Part shown: in pieces, positions 14,755-23,429 of the stretch
Layout of the letters: each line of letters opens with the position of its first letter
Numbering within the stretch: the first letter of the stretch is position 1
Assembly: GCA_040079635.1 (NCBI GenBank)
Contig: JBEBJY010000002.1
Location: 62,001 to 126,000 of the forward strand
Length of the DNA stretch: 64,000 bases
Reading direction: 5' to 3'
Source of the DNA: Aalborgiella sp040079635
GTDB lineage: Bacteria > Pseudomonadota > Gammaproteobacteria > Burkholderiales > Burkholderiaceae_C
Notes under the pieces: generated by a model
Databases searched by the model: none
What the model was told of the DNA's origin: nothing
The model's input: only the letters and a program-made list of their open reading frames with translations
Program-made: the position numbers and the translations under genes

Positions 14755-15798
14755 GTGTCTTCAACACTCCCTGCCAGTGAAGCTCCTTTTGGAATGACCG
14801 GCTCTGATCGTAGATCAGAGCCGGTGAGAATTGTTTCAAAACCTCCCTCAAACAAGCCCAAGAGTTGGGGGGCTTTGCCTGATAAGCTTTTTGGGATAGC
14901 GGCAAAAAGTGCTGCAATACTGACGCTAGTCATGCTACTGGGGATACTGTTGTCCTTGGTTGTGGGTGCCTTACCTGCGATACAAAAGTTTGGTTTTGGT
15001 TTTTTAACCAGCAGCACTTGGGATCCTGTTAAGGAGGACTTTGGTGGTTTGGTGATGATTTATGGCACTTTAGCTACATCATTTATTGCTTTGTTGATTG
15101 CTGTGCCAGTTAGCTTTGGAATTGCATTATTTTTAACAGAGCTCTCTCCTGCCTGGCTCAAAAGACCATTGGGTACAGCAATCGAGCTGTTAGCTGCAGT
15201 GCCATCCATTGTTTATGGCATGTGGGGCTTATTGGTTTTCGGCCCTATTCTTGCAACCTATGTTCAGCAACCTTTGCAGTCATTACTGAAAGATATTCCG
15301 ATTCTTGGGGGGCTAGTTTCAGGGCCTCCAGTTGGCATTGGCATACTATCTGCGGGCATTATTTTGGCGATTATGATTATTCCATTCATCGCCTCAGTGA
15401 TGCGCGACGTGTTTGAAGTGACGCCGCCTATGCTGAAAGAATCGGCCTACGCATTAGGGTCAACAACTTGGGAGGTTATGTCTAAGGTTGTTTTGCCTTA
15501 CACCAAGGCTGGTGTTGTTGGTGGCATCATGCTTGGCCTTGGTCGCGCTTTGGGCGAGACAATGGCCGTCACATTTATTATTGGCAACACAAATCAACTG
15601 AATTCTTTGAGCGTGTTTGAAGCCGCCAATAGTATTACTTCTGCGTTGGCAAATGAATTCGCAGAAGCTGGCGCTGGGCTGCATCAAGCGTCACTGTTTT
15701 ATCTTGGTTTGGTTTTGTTTTTCATTACTTTTGTGGTTTTAACGTTGTCGAAATTGTTGCTCACGCAGCTCAAAAAGAGTGAAGGAGCCAAGTCATGA
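14755..15798 (+). CDS. pstC: Phosphate ABC transporter permease PstC
   Basis: The protein starts at GTG 14755 with GGAG at 14744, giving 347 residues. After a hydrophilic leader of about 50 residues come six membrane helices and the ABC-permease EAA-type loop (ESAYALGSTTWEVMSKVVLP near 226-245). Together with PstA it forms the channel of the high-affinity phosphate importer. The leader is longer than in many homologues and carries a perfect 13-bp inverted repeat (14797-14825) encoding TGSDRRSEP. It overlaps pstA by 4 nt. Confidence 0.95.
   Translation: MSSTLPASEAPFGMTGSDRRSEPVRIVSKPPSNKPKSWGALPDKLFGIAAKSAAILTLVMLLGILLSLVVGALPAIQKFGFGFLTSSTWDPVKEDFGGLVMIYGTLATSFIALLIAVPVSFGIALFLTELSPAWLKRPLGTAIELLAAVPSIVYGMWGLLVFGPILATYVQQPLQSLLKDIPILGGLVSGPPVGIGILSAGIILAIMIIPFIASVMRDVFEVTPPMLKESAYALGSTTWEVMSKVVLPYTKAGVVGGIMLGLGRALGETMAVTFIIGNTNQLNSLSVFEAANSITSALANEFAEAGAGLHQASLFYLGLVLFFITFVVLTLSKLLLTQLKKSEGAKS
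14797..14825 (+). repeat. Perfect 13-bp hairpin near the pstC 5' end
   Basis: ACCGGCTCTGATC and GATCAGAGCCGGT pair perfectly around a GTA loop, starting 42 nt after the pstC start codon. No T run follows, so it is not a terminator. It should form a very stable mRNA hairpin between the highly expressed pstS and the membrane genes, at a site where it could set relative expression or protect the pstS message from decay. Confidence 0.8.
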
Positions 15799-16679
15799 CA
15801 ACTGGTGAAAAACTTTTGAATACAAAGAATATCAGTTCCTTGCGCGTGCAAAAATTTAATCAGCGAAAAAGGACAAATAAAATTGCCTTGGTATTGTCAT
15901 TGCTTGCTATGTGTTTTGGGCTTTTTTGGTTAATTTGGATACTTTGGGAAACCATACGACTAGGTGTTGGTGGACTAACCATGGCGACATTAACTGAAAT
16001 GACTCCACCACCCAATGAAATTGGCGGCATTGCGAATGCAATTTACGGTTCGTTTTTGATGGTTCTTTTGGCAACTTTTGTTGGTACGCCTATCGGCATC
16101 ATGGCTGGTATATATCTTGCAGAATATGAAACAAAAAGCTGGTTAGCTAACACTACTAGGTTTGTGAATGATATTTTATTGTCTGCGCCTTCTATCGTGA
16201 TTGGCTTATTTGTGTATGCCGTTATCGTGACACGGTTTAAGTCATTCTCAGGTTGGGCTGGTGTGATTGCTCTTGCGATGATTGCTATTCCGGTAGTTAT
16301 TCGGACAACAGAAAACATGCTTCAGCTTGTTCCCGCTGGCTTGCGAGAGGCTGCATATGCTCTTGGTGCGCCTAAATGGAAGGTAATTACAAAAATTACA
16401 TTACGGGCTGCGCAGGCTGGTGTTGTCACAGGGCTGTTGCTTGCTGTTGCTCGCATTTCAGGTGAAACAGCGCCTTTGTTGTTTACTGCCCTGAATAATC
16501 AATTTTGGACATCCAGTTTGAGTGAACCGATGGCAAGCTTACCTGTAACTATTTTTAAGTTTGCGATGAGCCCGTACGAGAATTGGCAACAACTGGCGTG
16601 GGCGGGTGTTTTCCTTATTACGATAGCCGTTTTAGGCTTGAATATATTGGCTCGCGTTATCACTCGTAATAAAAATTAA
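15795..16679 (+). CDS. pstA: Phosphate ABC transporter permease PstA
   Basis: The 294-residue inner-membrane permease has six predicted helices. The EAA-type loop reads REAAYALGAPKWKVITKITLR (about 185-205). Typical PstA segments GIYLAEY and LSAPSIVIGLFVY are present. The ATG overlaps the pstC stop (ATGA), indicating translational coupling. It partners with PstC and with PstB encoded 10 nt downstream. Confidence 0.95.
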   Translation: MTTGEKLLNTKNISSLRVQKFNQRKRTNKIALVLSLLAMCFGLFWLIWILWETIRLGVGGLTMATLTEMTPPPNEIGGIANAIYGSFLMVLLATFVGTPIGIMAGIYLAEYETKSWLANTTRFVNDILLSAPSIVIGLFVYAVIVTRFKSFSGWAGVIALAMIAIPVVIRTTENMLQLVPAGLREAAYALGAPKWKVITKITLRAAQAGVVTGLLLAVARISGETAPLLFTALNNQFWTSSLSEPMASLPVTIFKFAMSPYENWQQLAWAGVFLITIAVLGLNILARVITRNKN

Positions 16680-16689
16680 ATTATTAAAA

Positions 16690-17460
16690 ATGCTAAACAA
16701 AAATCAAATTTCAAAATTATCTGTTCAAGATTTGCATTTTTATTATGGAAAATTCCATGCATTAAAAGGTATTAATCTAGAAATTCCGGAAAAGAAAGTA
16801 ACTGCGTTTATTGGACCTTCTGGATGTGGCAAATCTACTTTGTTGCGTACATTCAACCGTATGTTTGAACTGTATCCAGAGCAAAGCGCGACTGGAGCAA
16901 TCAAGCTTGATGGCCAAGACTTGTTAACTTCTAAAGAGGATGTCGCTTTAATACGTGCAAAAATTGGCATGGTATTTCAAAAGCCTACCCCTTTTCCTAT
17001 GTCCATTTATGACAATGTGGCTTTTGGAGTCAAGTTGTTTGAAAATTTGAATACGACAGATTTAGAAGAGCGTGTCGAATGGGCTTTACGAAAAGCGGCA
17101 TTGTGGACTGAGGTCAAAGATAAATTGAATCAATCGGGTTCAGGTTTATCTGGCGGTCAACAGCAACGCTTGTGTATTGCTAGAGGTATAGCAATTAAGC
17201 CTGAAGTTCTGCTTTTAGATGAACCGTGTTCAGCGCTTGATCCTATTTCGACTTCTAAAATTGAAGAGCTTATTACTGAATTGAAATCAGATTATACGGT
17301 TCTTATTGTTACGCACAACATGCAGCAAGCTGCTAGATGTAGTGACTATACGGCTTACATGTATTTGGGCGATTTAATTGAATTTGGGGCAACGGATGAG
17401 TTGTTCTTTAAACCCAAGCGCAAAGAAACAGAAGATTACATCACAGGTCGTTTTGGTTAA
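16690..17460 (+). CDS. pstB: Phosphate ABC transporter ATPase PstB
   Basis: The 256-residue ATPase has Walker A GPSGCGKST at residues 42-50, a Q-loop (GMVFQKPTPFPMSIYDNVAFG), the ABC signature LSGGQQQRL near 154 and Walker B VLLLDEPCSALDP. The sequence PTPFPMSIYDNVAFG is characteristic of PstB. It powers phosphate import and, with PhoU, takes part in signalling to PhoR. Confidence 0.97.
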   Translation: MLNKNQISKLSVQDLHFYYGKFHALKGINLEIPEKKVTAFIGPSGCGKSTLLRTFNRMFELYPEQSATGAIKLDGQDLLTSKEDVALIRAKIGMVFQKPTPFPMSIYDNVAFGVKLFENLNTTDLEERVEWALRKAALWTEVKDKLNQSGSGLSGGQQQRLCIARGIAIKPEVLLLDEPCSALDPISTSKIEELITELKSDYTVLIVTHNMQQAARCSDYTAYMYLGDLIEFGATDELFFKPKRKETEDYITGRFG

Positions 17461-17480
17461 AAATTACTAAGGAATACAGC

Positions 17481-18188
17481 ATGCCTGATAAACATTTATC
17501 AACACAATTTGACAGCGAACTCAACGGCGTATCTTCGAAAGTGATGGAGATGGGTGGTTTGGTGGAGGCGCAGATCAGATTGGCGATTCAGTCGCTTTCA
17601 ACATTCAGTGTAGAAGCTGCAAATCAAGTAACCGATACCGAAACTCGCGTTAACACGATGGAGGTTGAAATTGACCGAGATTTGTCATCTATTATTGCTC
17701 GCAGGCAGCCAACAGCCCGAGATCTGCGTTTGCTTATAGCTATTTCTAAAACGACTGCTAATTTAGAGCGAGCTGGAGATGAAGCCGATAAAATCGCTCG
17801 AATGGTTAAGTCGATACTTCACAGCGGGTCGGCACGCGCACTTCCATCAGCTGATTTACGTTTGGCAGCGGATCTAGCGTCAAATCAATTGCGTAAGGCG
17901 TTAGATAGTTTTGCAAGACTCGATACGGGTATGGCTGTTGGTATTTTGAAGGAAGATGACATCATTGACAAAGAGTTTGATGGCTTTGTACGCAAACTCA
18001 TAACTTACATGATGGAAGACCCGAGGACGATATCTGCAAGTTTAGATCTGTTGTTCGTTGCAAAAGCGATAGAGCGAATTGGAGATCATGCAAAAAATAT
18101 TGCGGAAGTCGTTATTTATATCGTTAAGGGCGCCGATGTGAGGCATACCACGATGGCTGAAATTGAGTCTGCAGTTAAGTCGTTGTAA
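17481..18188 (+). CDS. phoU: Phosphate transport regulator PhoU
   Basis: The 235-residue all-helical protein contains two PhoU repeats, each with the metal-binding ExxxD-type pattern: NLERAGDEADKIARM near residue 93 and AIERIGDHAKNIAEVVIY near 196. PhoU links PstB to PhoR and keeps PhoR in its phosphatase state when phosphate is plentiful. It starts 20 nt after pstB and ends 10 nt before phoB. Confidence 0.96.
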   Translation: MPDKHLSTQFDSELNGVSSKVMEMGGLVEAQIRLAIQSLSTFSVEAANQVTDTETRVNTMEVEIDRDLSSIIARRQPTARDLRLLIAISKTTANLERAGDEADKIARMVKSILHSGSARALPSADLRLAADLASNQLRKALDSFARLDTGMAVGILKEDDIIDKEFDGFVRKLITYMMEDPRTISASLDLLFVAKAIERIGDHAKNIAEVVIYIVKGADVRHTTMAEIESAVKSL

Positions 18189-18198
18189 CTCTAAGTTC

Positions 18199-18906
18199 AT
18201 GAAGACAACCCCTCGCGTACTCATTGTCGAAGATGAGCCAGCAATAGCTGAATTGCTAACTATTAACCTTAAGCACAACGGTTTTGCACCTGTTTGGGCT
18301 GGCGACGGTGTGGCGGCTCAGCGAGAGCTTGATGCCACTTTGCCAGATGTTATTTTGCTTGACTGGATGTTGCCAGGTCAAAGTGGTCTGAGTTTGGCGC
18401 GCAAATGGCGTGCTGACCCTCGTACTAAAGATGTTCCCGTAATTTTACTAACTGCGAAAAGTGATGAACCAGATAAGATTGCTGGTCTAGATGCTGGTGC
18501 TGATGACTACATCACAAAGCCATTTTCAATTAAAGAAATGCTGGCTCGTTTAAGAGCTGTTTTAAGAAGACGTAGTCCTGAAATTAGTTTGCAAATTTTA
18601 ACGATTGGCGAGTTGCAACTTGATGGGGCTACGCATCGTGTTACTTTTCAAGATTCTGCTTTGAAGCTTGGGCCAACCGAGTTTAAACTTCTTCAGCACT
18701 TGATGTCTTATCCTGAGCGTGTTCACAGCCGCGGACAATTGCTAGATAAGGTGTGGGGAGATCGCGTATATATTGAAGAGCGAACTGTTGATGTTCACAT
18801 CAAAAGATTGCGCGAGGCTCTGGGTCATGGGGGAGCACACGTCGAAACAGTTCGTGGTACAGGCTATCGTATTACAGCTCAAGCCACGGCAGTTTTTGCA
18901 AAATAA
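18199..18906 (+). CDS. phoB: Phosphate regulon response regulator PhoB
   Basis: The start is taken at ATG 18199 (MKTTPRVLIVEDE), 10 nt after the phoU stop, giving 235 residues. The receiver domain has the acidic pair Glu11-Asp12, phosphoacceptor Asp55 in LLDWMLPG and Lys in YITKPF. The C-terminal winged-helix domain (about 130-230) carries the DNA-binding segment YIEERTVDVHIKRLREAL. It should bind the 11-bp-phased boxes found at 7126, 13535 and 13608. Confidence 0.96.
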   Translation: MKTTPRVLIVEDEPAIAELLTINLKHNGFAPVWAGDGVAAQRELDATLPDVILLDWMLPGQSGLSLARKWRADPRTKDVPVILLTAKSDEPDKIAGLDAGADDYITKPFSIKEMLARLRAVLRRRSPEISLQILTIGELQLDGATHRVTFQDSALKLGPTEFKLLQHLMSYPERVHSRGQLLDKVWGDRVYIEERTVDVHIKRLREALGHGGAHVETVRGTGYRITAQATAVFAK

Positions 18907-18915
18907 TCTAAAACG

Positions 18916-20292
18916 ATGTGGCGATTTTTTGAAGTTTTTTTGTGGCAACTTGCTTGTGTTGCTCTGATTGCATTTATAGCTTTCCAACTTAATATCAATG
19001 TGGATTTTTTATTGATTGCACTTGTTGGAGCGCTCATTGGGGTGCTAATTTGGTTGTTTATCAATTTGAGTAGAAGCAGGCTTTTTTTGGAATGGATCCG
19101 TTCGGGTGATGTATCCCATGCTCCAAAACTAAACGGTGTTTGGGGGGAGGTAACTGACCGTACACGCCGATTGCTACGAGATCAGATTAAAACACTGCAC
19201 AACAGTAATAAAAGACTAGACGATTTTCTTGCTGCAATACAGGCTTCACCAAACGGGGTTATTTTGCTAGATGCGAATGCTCAAATTGAATGGTGCAACT
19301 TAACGGCTGCAAGCCATTTTGGATTGAATCCAACGGCAGATATTTCACAGCATATTGGCAATTTAGTGCGCGATCCTATTTTTGCCGCATACTTCGCGGC
19401 TGGGAATTTTGTAAGCGAGGTCACAATTTCCGGGAAAAGTAGTACTACTAGCCGAGCTAGTAGATTAGCTGTTCAAATCCATCCTTATGGACAAGGTAAG
19501 AAATTACTTTTGTCGAACGACGTGACAGGGCGCGAAGCTGCTGAGTTAATGAGAAGAGATTTTGTGGCTAATGTCTCACATGAAATTCGTACCCCATTGA
19601 CCGTTCTCAGTGGATTTGTAGAGACTCTCCAGACTTTAGATTTGGGCGATATAGATCGCAATAAATATTTGGGATTGATGGAGCAGCAAACACAGCGTAT
19701 GCAATCACTTGTTAGCGATTTATTGATACTTTCTAAGCTTGAAGGCAGTCCATCACCACTATCTGATACTTGGGTTAGTGCTGACGCCTTAGCTGACGCT
19801 TGTGAGCTAGAAGCGAAAGTGTTGATGGCTGATATGCGCAATAAATTGAGTGATGCTGTAACAAAATCTAATGTTATTGAAAATCTAATTTTTGAAATTC
19901 AACCAAATCTAGAACTGGCCGGTTCGCAATCCGAATTGTTGAGTGCTATGTGTAATTTGGTAAATAATGCCGTTCGTTACACGCCAGCTGAGGGAAGAAT
20001 TAGCGTTTCGTTGCAAGTCTCTGATCGAGGCGGTGCAGTTTTTTCTGTTGCAGATACAGGTTCGGGCATTGCTTCTGAGCATTTGCCAAGGTTGACGGAA
20101 CGTTTTTACCGTGTAGATACCAGCCGCTCGCGCGAATCAGGAGGTACTGGTTTAGGCTTGGCTATCGTCAAACATGTCGTTCAACGACACGGTGGCGAGC
20201 TGCAAATTTCCAGCACGCTTGGTAAGGGTTCCAAGTTTTGTTTCACATTACCTGAATCCAGGGTGCGATTCAAAAATACAAAAAATACATAG
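18916..20292 (+). CDS. phoR: Phosphate regulon sensor kinase PhoR
   Basis: The 458-residue kinase has two N-terminal membrane helices (about 5-50) with almost no periplasmic loop, as in PhoR. A PAS-like domain (about 95-190) follows, then the HisKA box with phosphorylated His222 in NVSHEIRTPL, and a HATPase domain with N, G1 and G2 boxes (NNAVRYTP, ADTGSGI, GGTGLGLAIVKH). The lack of a sensory loop fits sensing through PstB-PhoU. It starts 9 nt after phoB. Confidence 0.95.
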   Translation: MWRFFEVFLWQLACVALIAFIAFQLNINVDFLLIALVGALIGVLIWLFINLSRSRLFLEWIRSGDVSHAPKLNGVWGEVTDRTRRLLRDQIKTLHNSNKRLDDFLAAIQASPNGVILLDANAQIEWCNLTAASHFGLNPTADISQHIGNLVRDPIFAAYFAAGNFVSEVTISGKSSTTSRASRLAVQIHPYGQGKKLLLSNDVTGREAAELMRRDFVANVSHEIRTPLTVLSGFVETLQTLDLGDIDRNKYLGLMEQQTQRMQSLVSDLLILSKLEGSPSPLSDTWVSADALADACELEAKVLMADMRNKLSDAVTKSNVIENLIFEIQPNLELAGSQSELLSAMCNLVNNAVRYTPAEGRISVSLQVSDRGGAVFSVADTGSGIASEHLPRLTERFYRVDTSRSRESGGTGLGLAIVKHVVQRHGGELQISSTLGKGSKFCFTLPESRVRFKNTKNT

Positions 20293-20319
20293 TCGCAAGT
20301 TCGGCGTAAGAACATAAAC

Positions 20320-20348
20320 TTGGCAGGCTGTGCAATTAATGGCACAAT
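20320..20348 (+). promoter_or_regulatory. Candidate sigma70 promoter of sucA
   Basis: TTGGCA (20320-20325) and CACAAT (20343-20348) are separated by 17 bp. They lie directly upstream of a structured leader and about 120 nt before the sucA start codon. The -35 match is good and the -10 match fair. Confidence 0.5.
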
Positions 20349-20366
20349 AGAGTCTGTTACCTAGGC

Positions 20367-20457
20367 CCTTCCTGCCACAGTCGCATCCGCTAACCGGTTA
20401 AGCCGTGTCGCGGAAGGTTATTAAAACTAAACTTGAGTTTCCTAAAGGGAAACGGAG
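20367..20457 (+). ncRNA. Structured sucA leader, candidate cis-regulatory RNA
   Basis: The 5' leader holds a long imperfect hairpin: CCTTCCTGCCACAG pairs with GTGTCGCGGAAGG, around an inner palindrome TAACCGGTTA. A compact second hairpin follows, GTTTCC (20437-20442) with GGAAAC (20448-20453), directly before the Shine-Dalgarno GGAGG at 20454-20458. A sucA RNA motif in sucA leaders of Burkholderiales is known from comparative genomics and this probably is a member, though I cannot test the covariance model. Stem formation next to the ribosome site suggests control of translation. Confidence 0.65.
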
Positions 20458-20469
20458 GTCAGCGGAAAA

Positions 20470-23355
20470 ATGAGTCAATCACCAACGACGCAGCCTAACG
20501 GCTCTGTCTATCAAGCCTATTCGGGCAACACCTTCCTTTTCGGCGGCAATGCGCCCTATGTCGAAGAGATGTATGAAAATTATTTAGCCAATCCAGGCAG
20601 TGTGCCTGATAGCTGGCGTGATTATTTCGATGCTTTGCAATATGTGCCTGCCGTAGACGGCAGTAACGCAAAAGATGTACCGCACTTACCTGTCATCAAC
20701 GCATTTGCTGATCGTGCTAAGCAAGGTGGCACCAAAGTTGTTATGGGCAGCGCAGACGCTGAAATGGGGCGTAAACGCACGTCAGTACAGCAATTAATCG
20801 CCGCATATCGCAATGTAGGCGCTCGCTGGGCTGATTTAGATCCTTTGAAGCGCACTGAGCGAGACAAAATTCCTGAGCTTGACCCCGTTTTTTATGGGTT
20901 TAGCGATGCCGACCAAGAAACTGTGTTTGACACAAGCAACACCTTCTTTGGCAAAAACAGCATGAGCTTGCGTGAACTGATGAATGCATTACGTGAGACG
21001 TATTGCAGCAGCATTGGTGCTGAGTACATGTACATCACCGATCAAGGTAAAAAGCGCTGGTGGCAGCAAAAGCTAGAAAGTGTTCGCAGCAAGCCAAGTT
21101 TGGCGGCTGACAAAAAACTGCATATTTTGGACAGATTAACAGCTGCTGAGGGTTTAGAGCGCTTTTTGCACACCAAATACGTTGGTCAAAAACGTTTCTC
21201 CTTAGAAGGCGGTGAGAGTTTCATCGTTTGTATGGACGAGCTGATTCAGCGCGGCGGCAGTATGGGTTTGCAAGAAATCGTCATTGGGATGGCGCATCGC
21301 GGCCGGTTGAACGTTTTGGTGAATTCGCTGGGCAAAGTACCTGCAGACTTATTTGCTGAATTCGACCACACTGCGCCTGAAGACTTGCCAAGCGGTGACG
21401 TGAAATATCACCAAGGTTTCAGCTCTGATGTGACTACCCCAGGCGGTCCGGTGCATTTGACCTTGGCTTTTAACCCATCGCACTTAGAAATCGTTAACCC
21501 AGTGGTTGAAGGTTCAGTACGTGCTCGTATGGACAGACGTGCTGACCCCCAAGGCAAGCAAGTATTGCCTGTGTTGGTGCACGGTGATGCTGCTTTTGCA
21601 GGTCAAGGCGTGGTGATGGAAACCTTGGCCTTGGCCGAAACACGTGGCTATTTCACTGGCGGCACAGTGCATATTGTGATCAACAACCAAATTGGTTTCA
21701 CCACAAGCGACCCACGCGACAGCCGCTCAACGCTGTATTGCTCAGACGTTGTGAAGATGATTGAAGCGCCCGTTTTGCACGTCAATGGTGATGATCCAGA
21801 AGCAGTGGTGTTGGCAACGCAATGGGCCTTGGAATACCGCATGGAGTTCCAAAAAGACGTGGTGGTTGACATTATTTGTTTCCGCAAACTCGGTCATAAC
21901 GAACAAGATACACCAGCGCTGACGCAGCCACTGATGTACAAGAAAATTACTGCTCACCCAGGTACACGTAAGCTATATGCAGATAAGTTGACTACCCAAG
22001 GTATGGGTGCAACATTGGGTGACGACATGGTCAAATCCATGCGCGCTGCTTTAGATGCAGGTAAAAATACATTTAACCCTGTTATTACCAACTTTAAGAA
22101 CAAGTTCGCAGTTGATTGGCTGCCATACTTGAGTAAAAAGTGGACAGATGCGGGAGATACGTCGATTCCTATGGCTGAGTGGAAACGTTTGGCTGAGAAA
22201 ATAACGACGATTCCCGACAGCGTTACACCACACCAGTTGGTGAAAAAAGTCTATGCAGACCGTGCCGCTATGGGGCGTGGTGATATTCCGGTTGACTGGG
22301 GTATGGGCGAGCACATGGCGTTTGCTTCCTTGGTTGCCAGTGGATACCCAGTGCGTTTGTCGGGTGAAGATTGCGGTCGTGGCACATTTACACATCGCCA
22401 TGCTGTGATTCACGATCAAAACCGTGAAAAGTTTGACGAAGGCACTTATACACCGCTGCAAAACGTGTCACCAACGCAAGCACCGTTTGTCGTGATTGAT
22501 TCAATTTTGTCGGAAGAAGCTGTGCTGGCTTTTGAATACGGTTATGCATCCAATGACCCAAATACTTTCGTGATTTGGGAAGCGCAGTTTGGTGATTTCG
22601 CTAATGGTGCTCAGGTCGTGATTGACCAGTTTATCGCCAGTGGCGAAGTGAAGTGGGGCCGCGTGAACGGCATCACTTTGATGTTGCCGCACGGCTATGA
22701 AGGCCAAGGTCCCGAGCATAGTTCGGCACGCTTGGAGCGTTTCATGCAGCTGAGTGCTGATACCAATATGCAAGTGGTGCAGCCGACAACAGCCAGCCAG
22801 ATTTTCCACATCTTGCGTCGCCAGATGGTGCGTAATTTGCGTAAGCCTTTGATCATCATGACACCGAAGTCGCTCTTGCGTGCCAAAGACGCCGCTTCAC
22901 CGCTGTCTGAGTTCACCAAAGGCATGTTCCAAACGGTCATTCCTGAGAACAAAGAGCTCAAAGCAGACAAGGTGAAACGCGTTGTGGCTTGCTCTGGCAA
23001 GATATATTACGACTTAGTCAAGCGCCGCGAAGAAAGCGGCCATGACGACACAGCCATCATCCGCGTTGAGCAGTTGTACCCGTTCCCACACAAAGCTTTT
23101 GCTACAGAGTTGAAAAAATACGGCAATGCAACAGAGGTTGTGTGGTGTCAAGATGAACCGCAAAACCAAGGCGCTTGGTTCTTTGTACAGCACTACATCC
23201 ATGAAAATATGACGGATGGGCAAAAGCTGGGTTACGCAGGTCGTGCAGCATCTGCTTCGCCAGCAGTGGGTTATTCGCACCTGCACCAAGAGCAGCTGAA
23301 GGCGCTTTTGGATGCAGCATTTGGCAAGCTCAAAGGTTTTGTACTTACAAAATAA
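20470..23355 (+). CDS. sucA: 2-oxoglutarate dehydrogenase E1 component
   Basis: The 961-residue thiamine-diphosphate enzyme decarboxylates 2-oxoglutarate in the TCA cycle and passes the succinyl group to OdhB. Family segments include the N-terminal FLFGGNAPYVEEMYENYL, MAHRGRLNVLVNSLGK, LTLAFNPSHLEIVNPVVEG, HGDAAFAGQGVVMETLAL and the ThDP/Mg region INNQIGFTTSDPRDSR. Length is normal. It heads sucA-odhB-lpd and has a structured leader with a strong GGAGG ribosome site. Confidence 0.98.
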   Translation: MSQSPTTQPNGSVYQAYSGNTFLFGGNAPYVEEMYENYLANPGSVPDSWRDYFDALQYVPAVDGSNAKDVPHLPVINAFADRAKQGGTKVVMGSADAEMGRKRTSVQQLIAAYRNVGARWADLDPLKRTERDKIPELDPVFYGFSDADQETVFDTSNTFFGKNSMSLRELMNALRETYCSSIGAEYMYITDQGKKRWWQQKLESVRSKPSLAADKKLHILDRLTAAEGLERFLHTKYVGQKRFSLEGGESFIVCMDELIQRGGSMGLQEIVIGMAHRGRLNVLVNSLGKVPADLFAEFDHTAPEDLPSGDVKYHQGFSSDVTTPGGPVHLTLAFNPSHLEIVNPVVEGSVRARMDRRADPQGKQVLPVLVHGDAAFAGQGVVMETLALAETRGYFTGGTVHIVINNQIGFTTSDPRDSRSTLYCSDVVKMIEAPVLHVNGDDPEAVVLATQWALEYRMEFQKDVVVDIICFRKLGHNEQDTPALTQPLMYKKITAHPGTRKLYADKLTTQGMGATLGDDMVKSMRAALDAGKNTFNPVITNFKNKFAVDWLPYLSKKWTDAGDTSIPMAEWKRLAEKITTIPDSVTPHQLVKKVYADRAAMGRGDIPVDWGMGEHMAFASLVASGYPVRLSGEDCGRGTFTHRHAVIHDQNREKFDEGTYTPLQNVSPTQAPFVVIDSILSEEAVLAFEYGYASNDPNTFVIWEAQFGDFANGAQVVIDQFIASGEVKWGRVNGITLMLPHGYEGQGPEHSSARLERFMQLSADTNMQVVQPTTASQIFHILRRQMVRNLRKPLIIMTPKSLLRAKDAASPLSEFTKGMFQTVIPENKELKADKVKRVVACSGKIYYDLVKRREESGHDDTAIIRVEQLYPFPHKAFATELKKYGNATEVVWCQDEPQNQGAWFFVQHYIHENMTDGQKLGYAGRAASASPAVGYSHLHQEQLKALLDAAFGKLKGFVLTK

Positions 23356-23429
23356 TCAATAAAAACATAGACTTATAAATTTCTAAAACACTTTATAAGT
23401 CAATTTAAAAGACATATTGAAAGAATATC

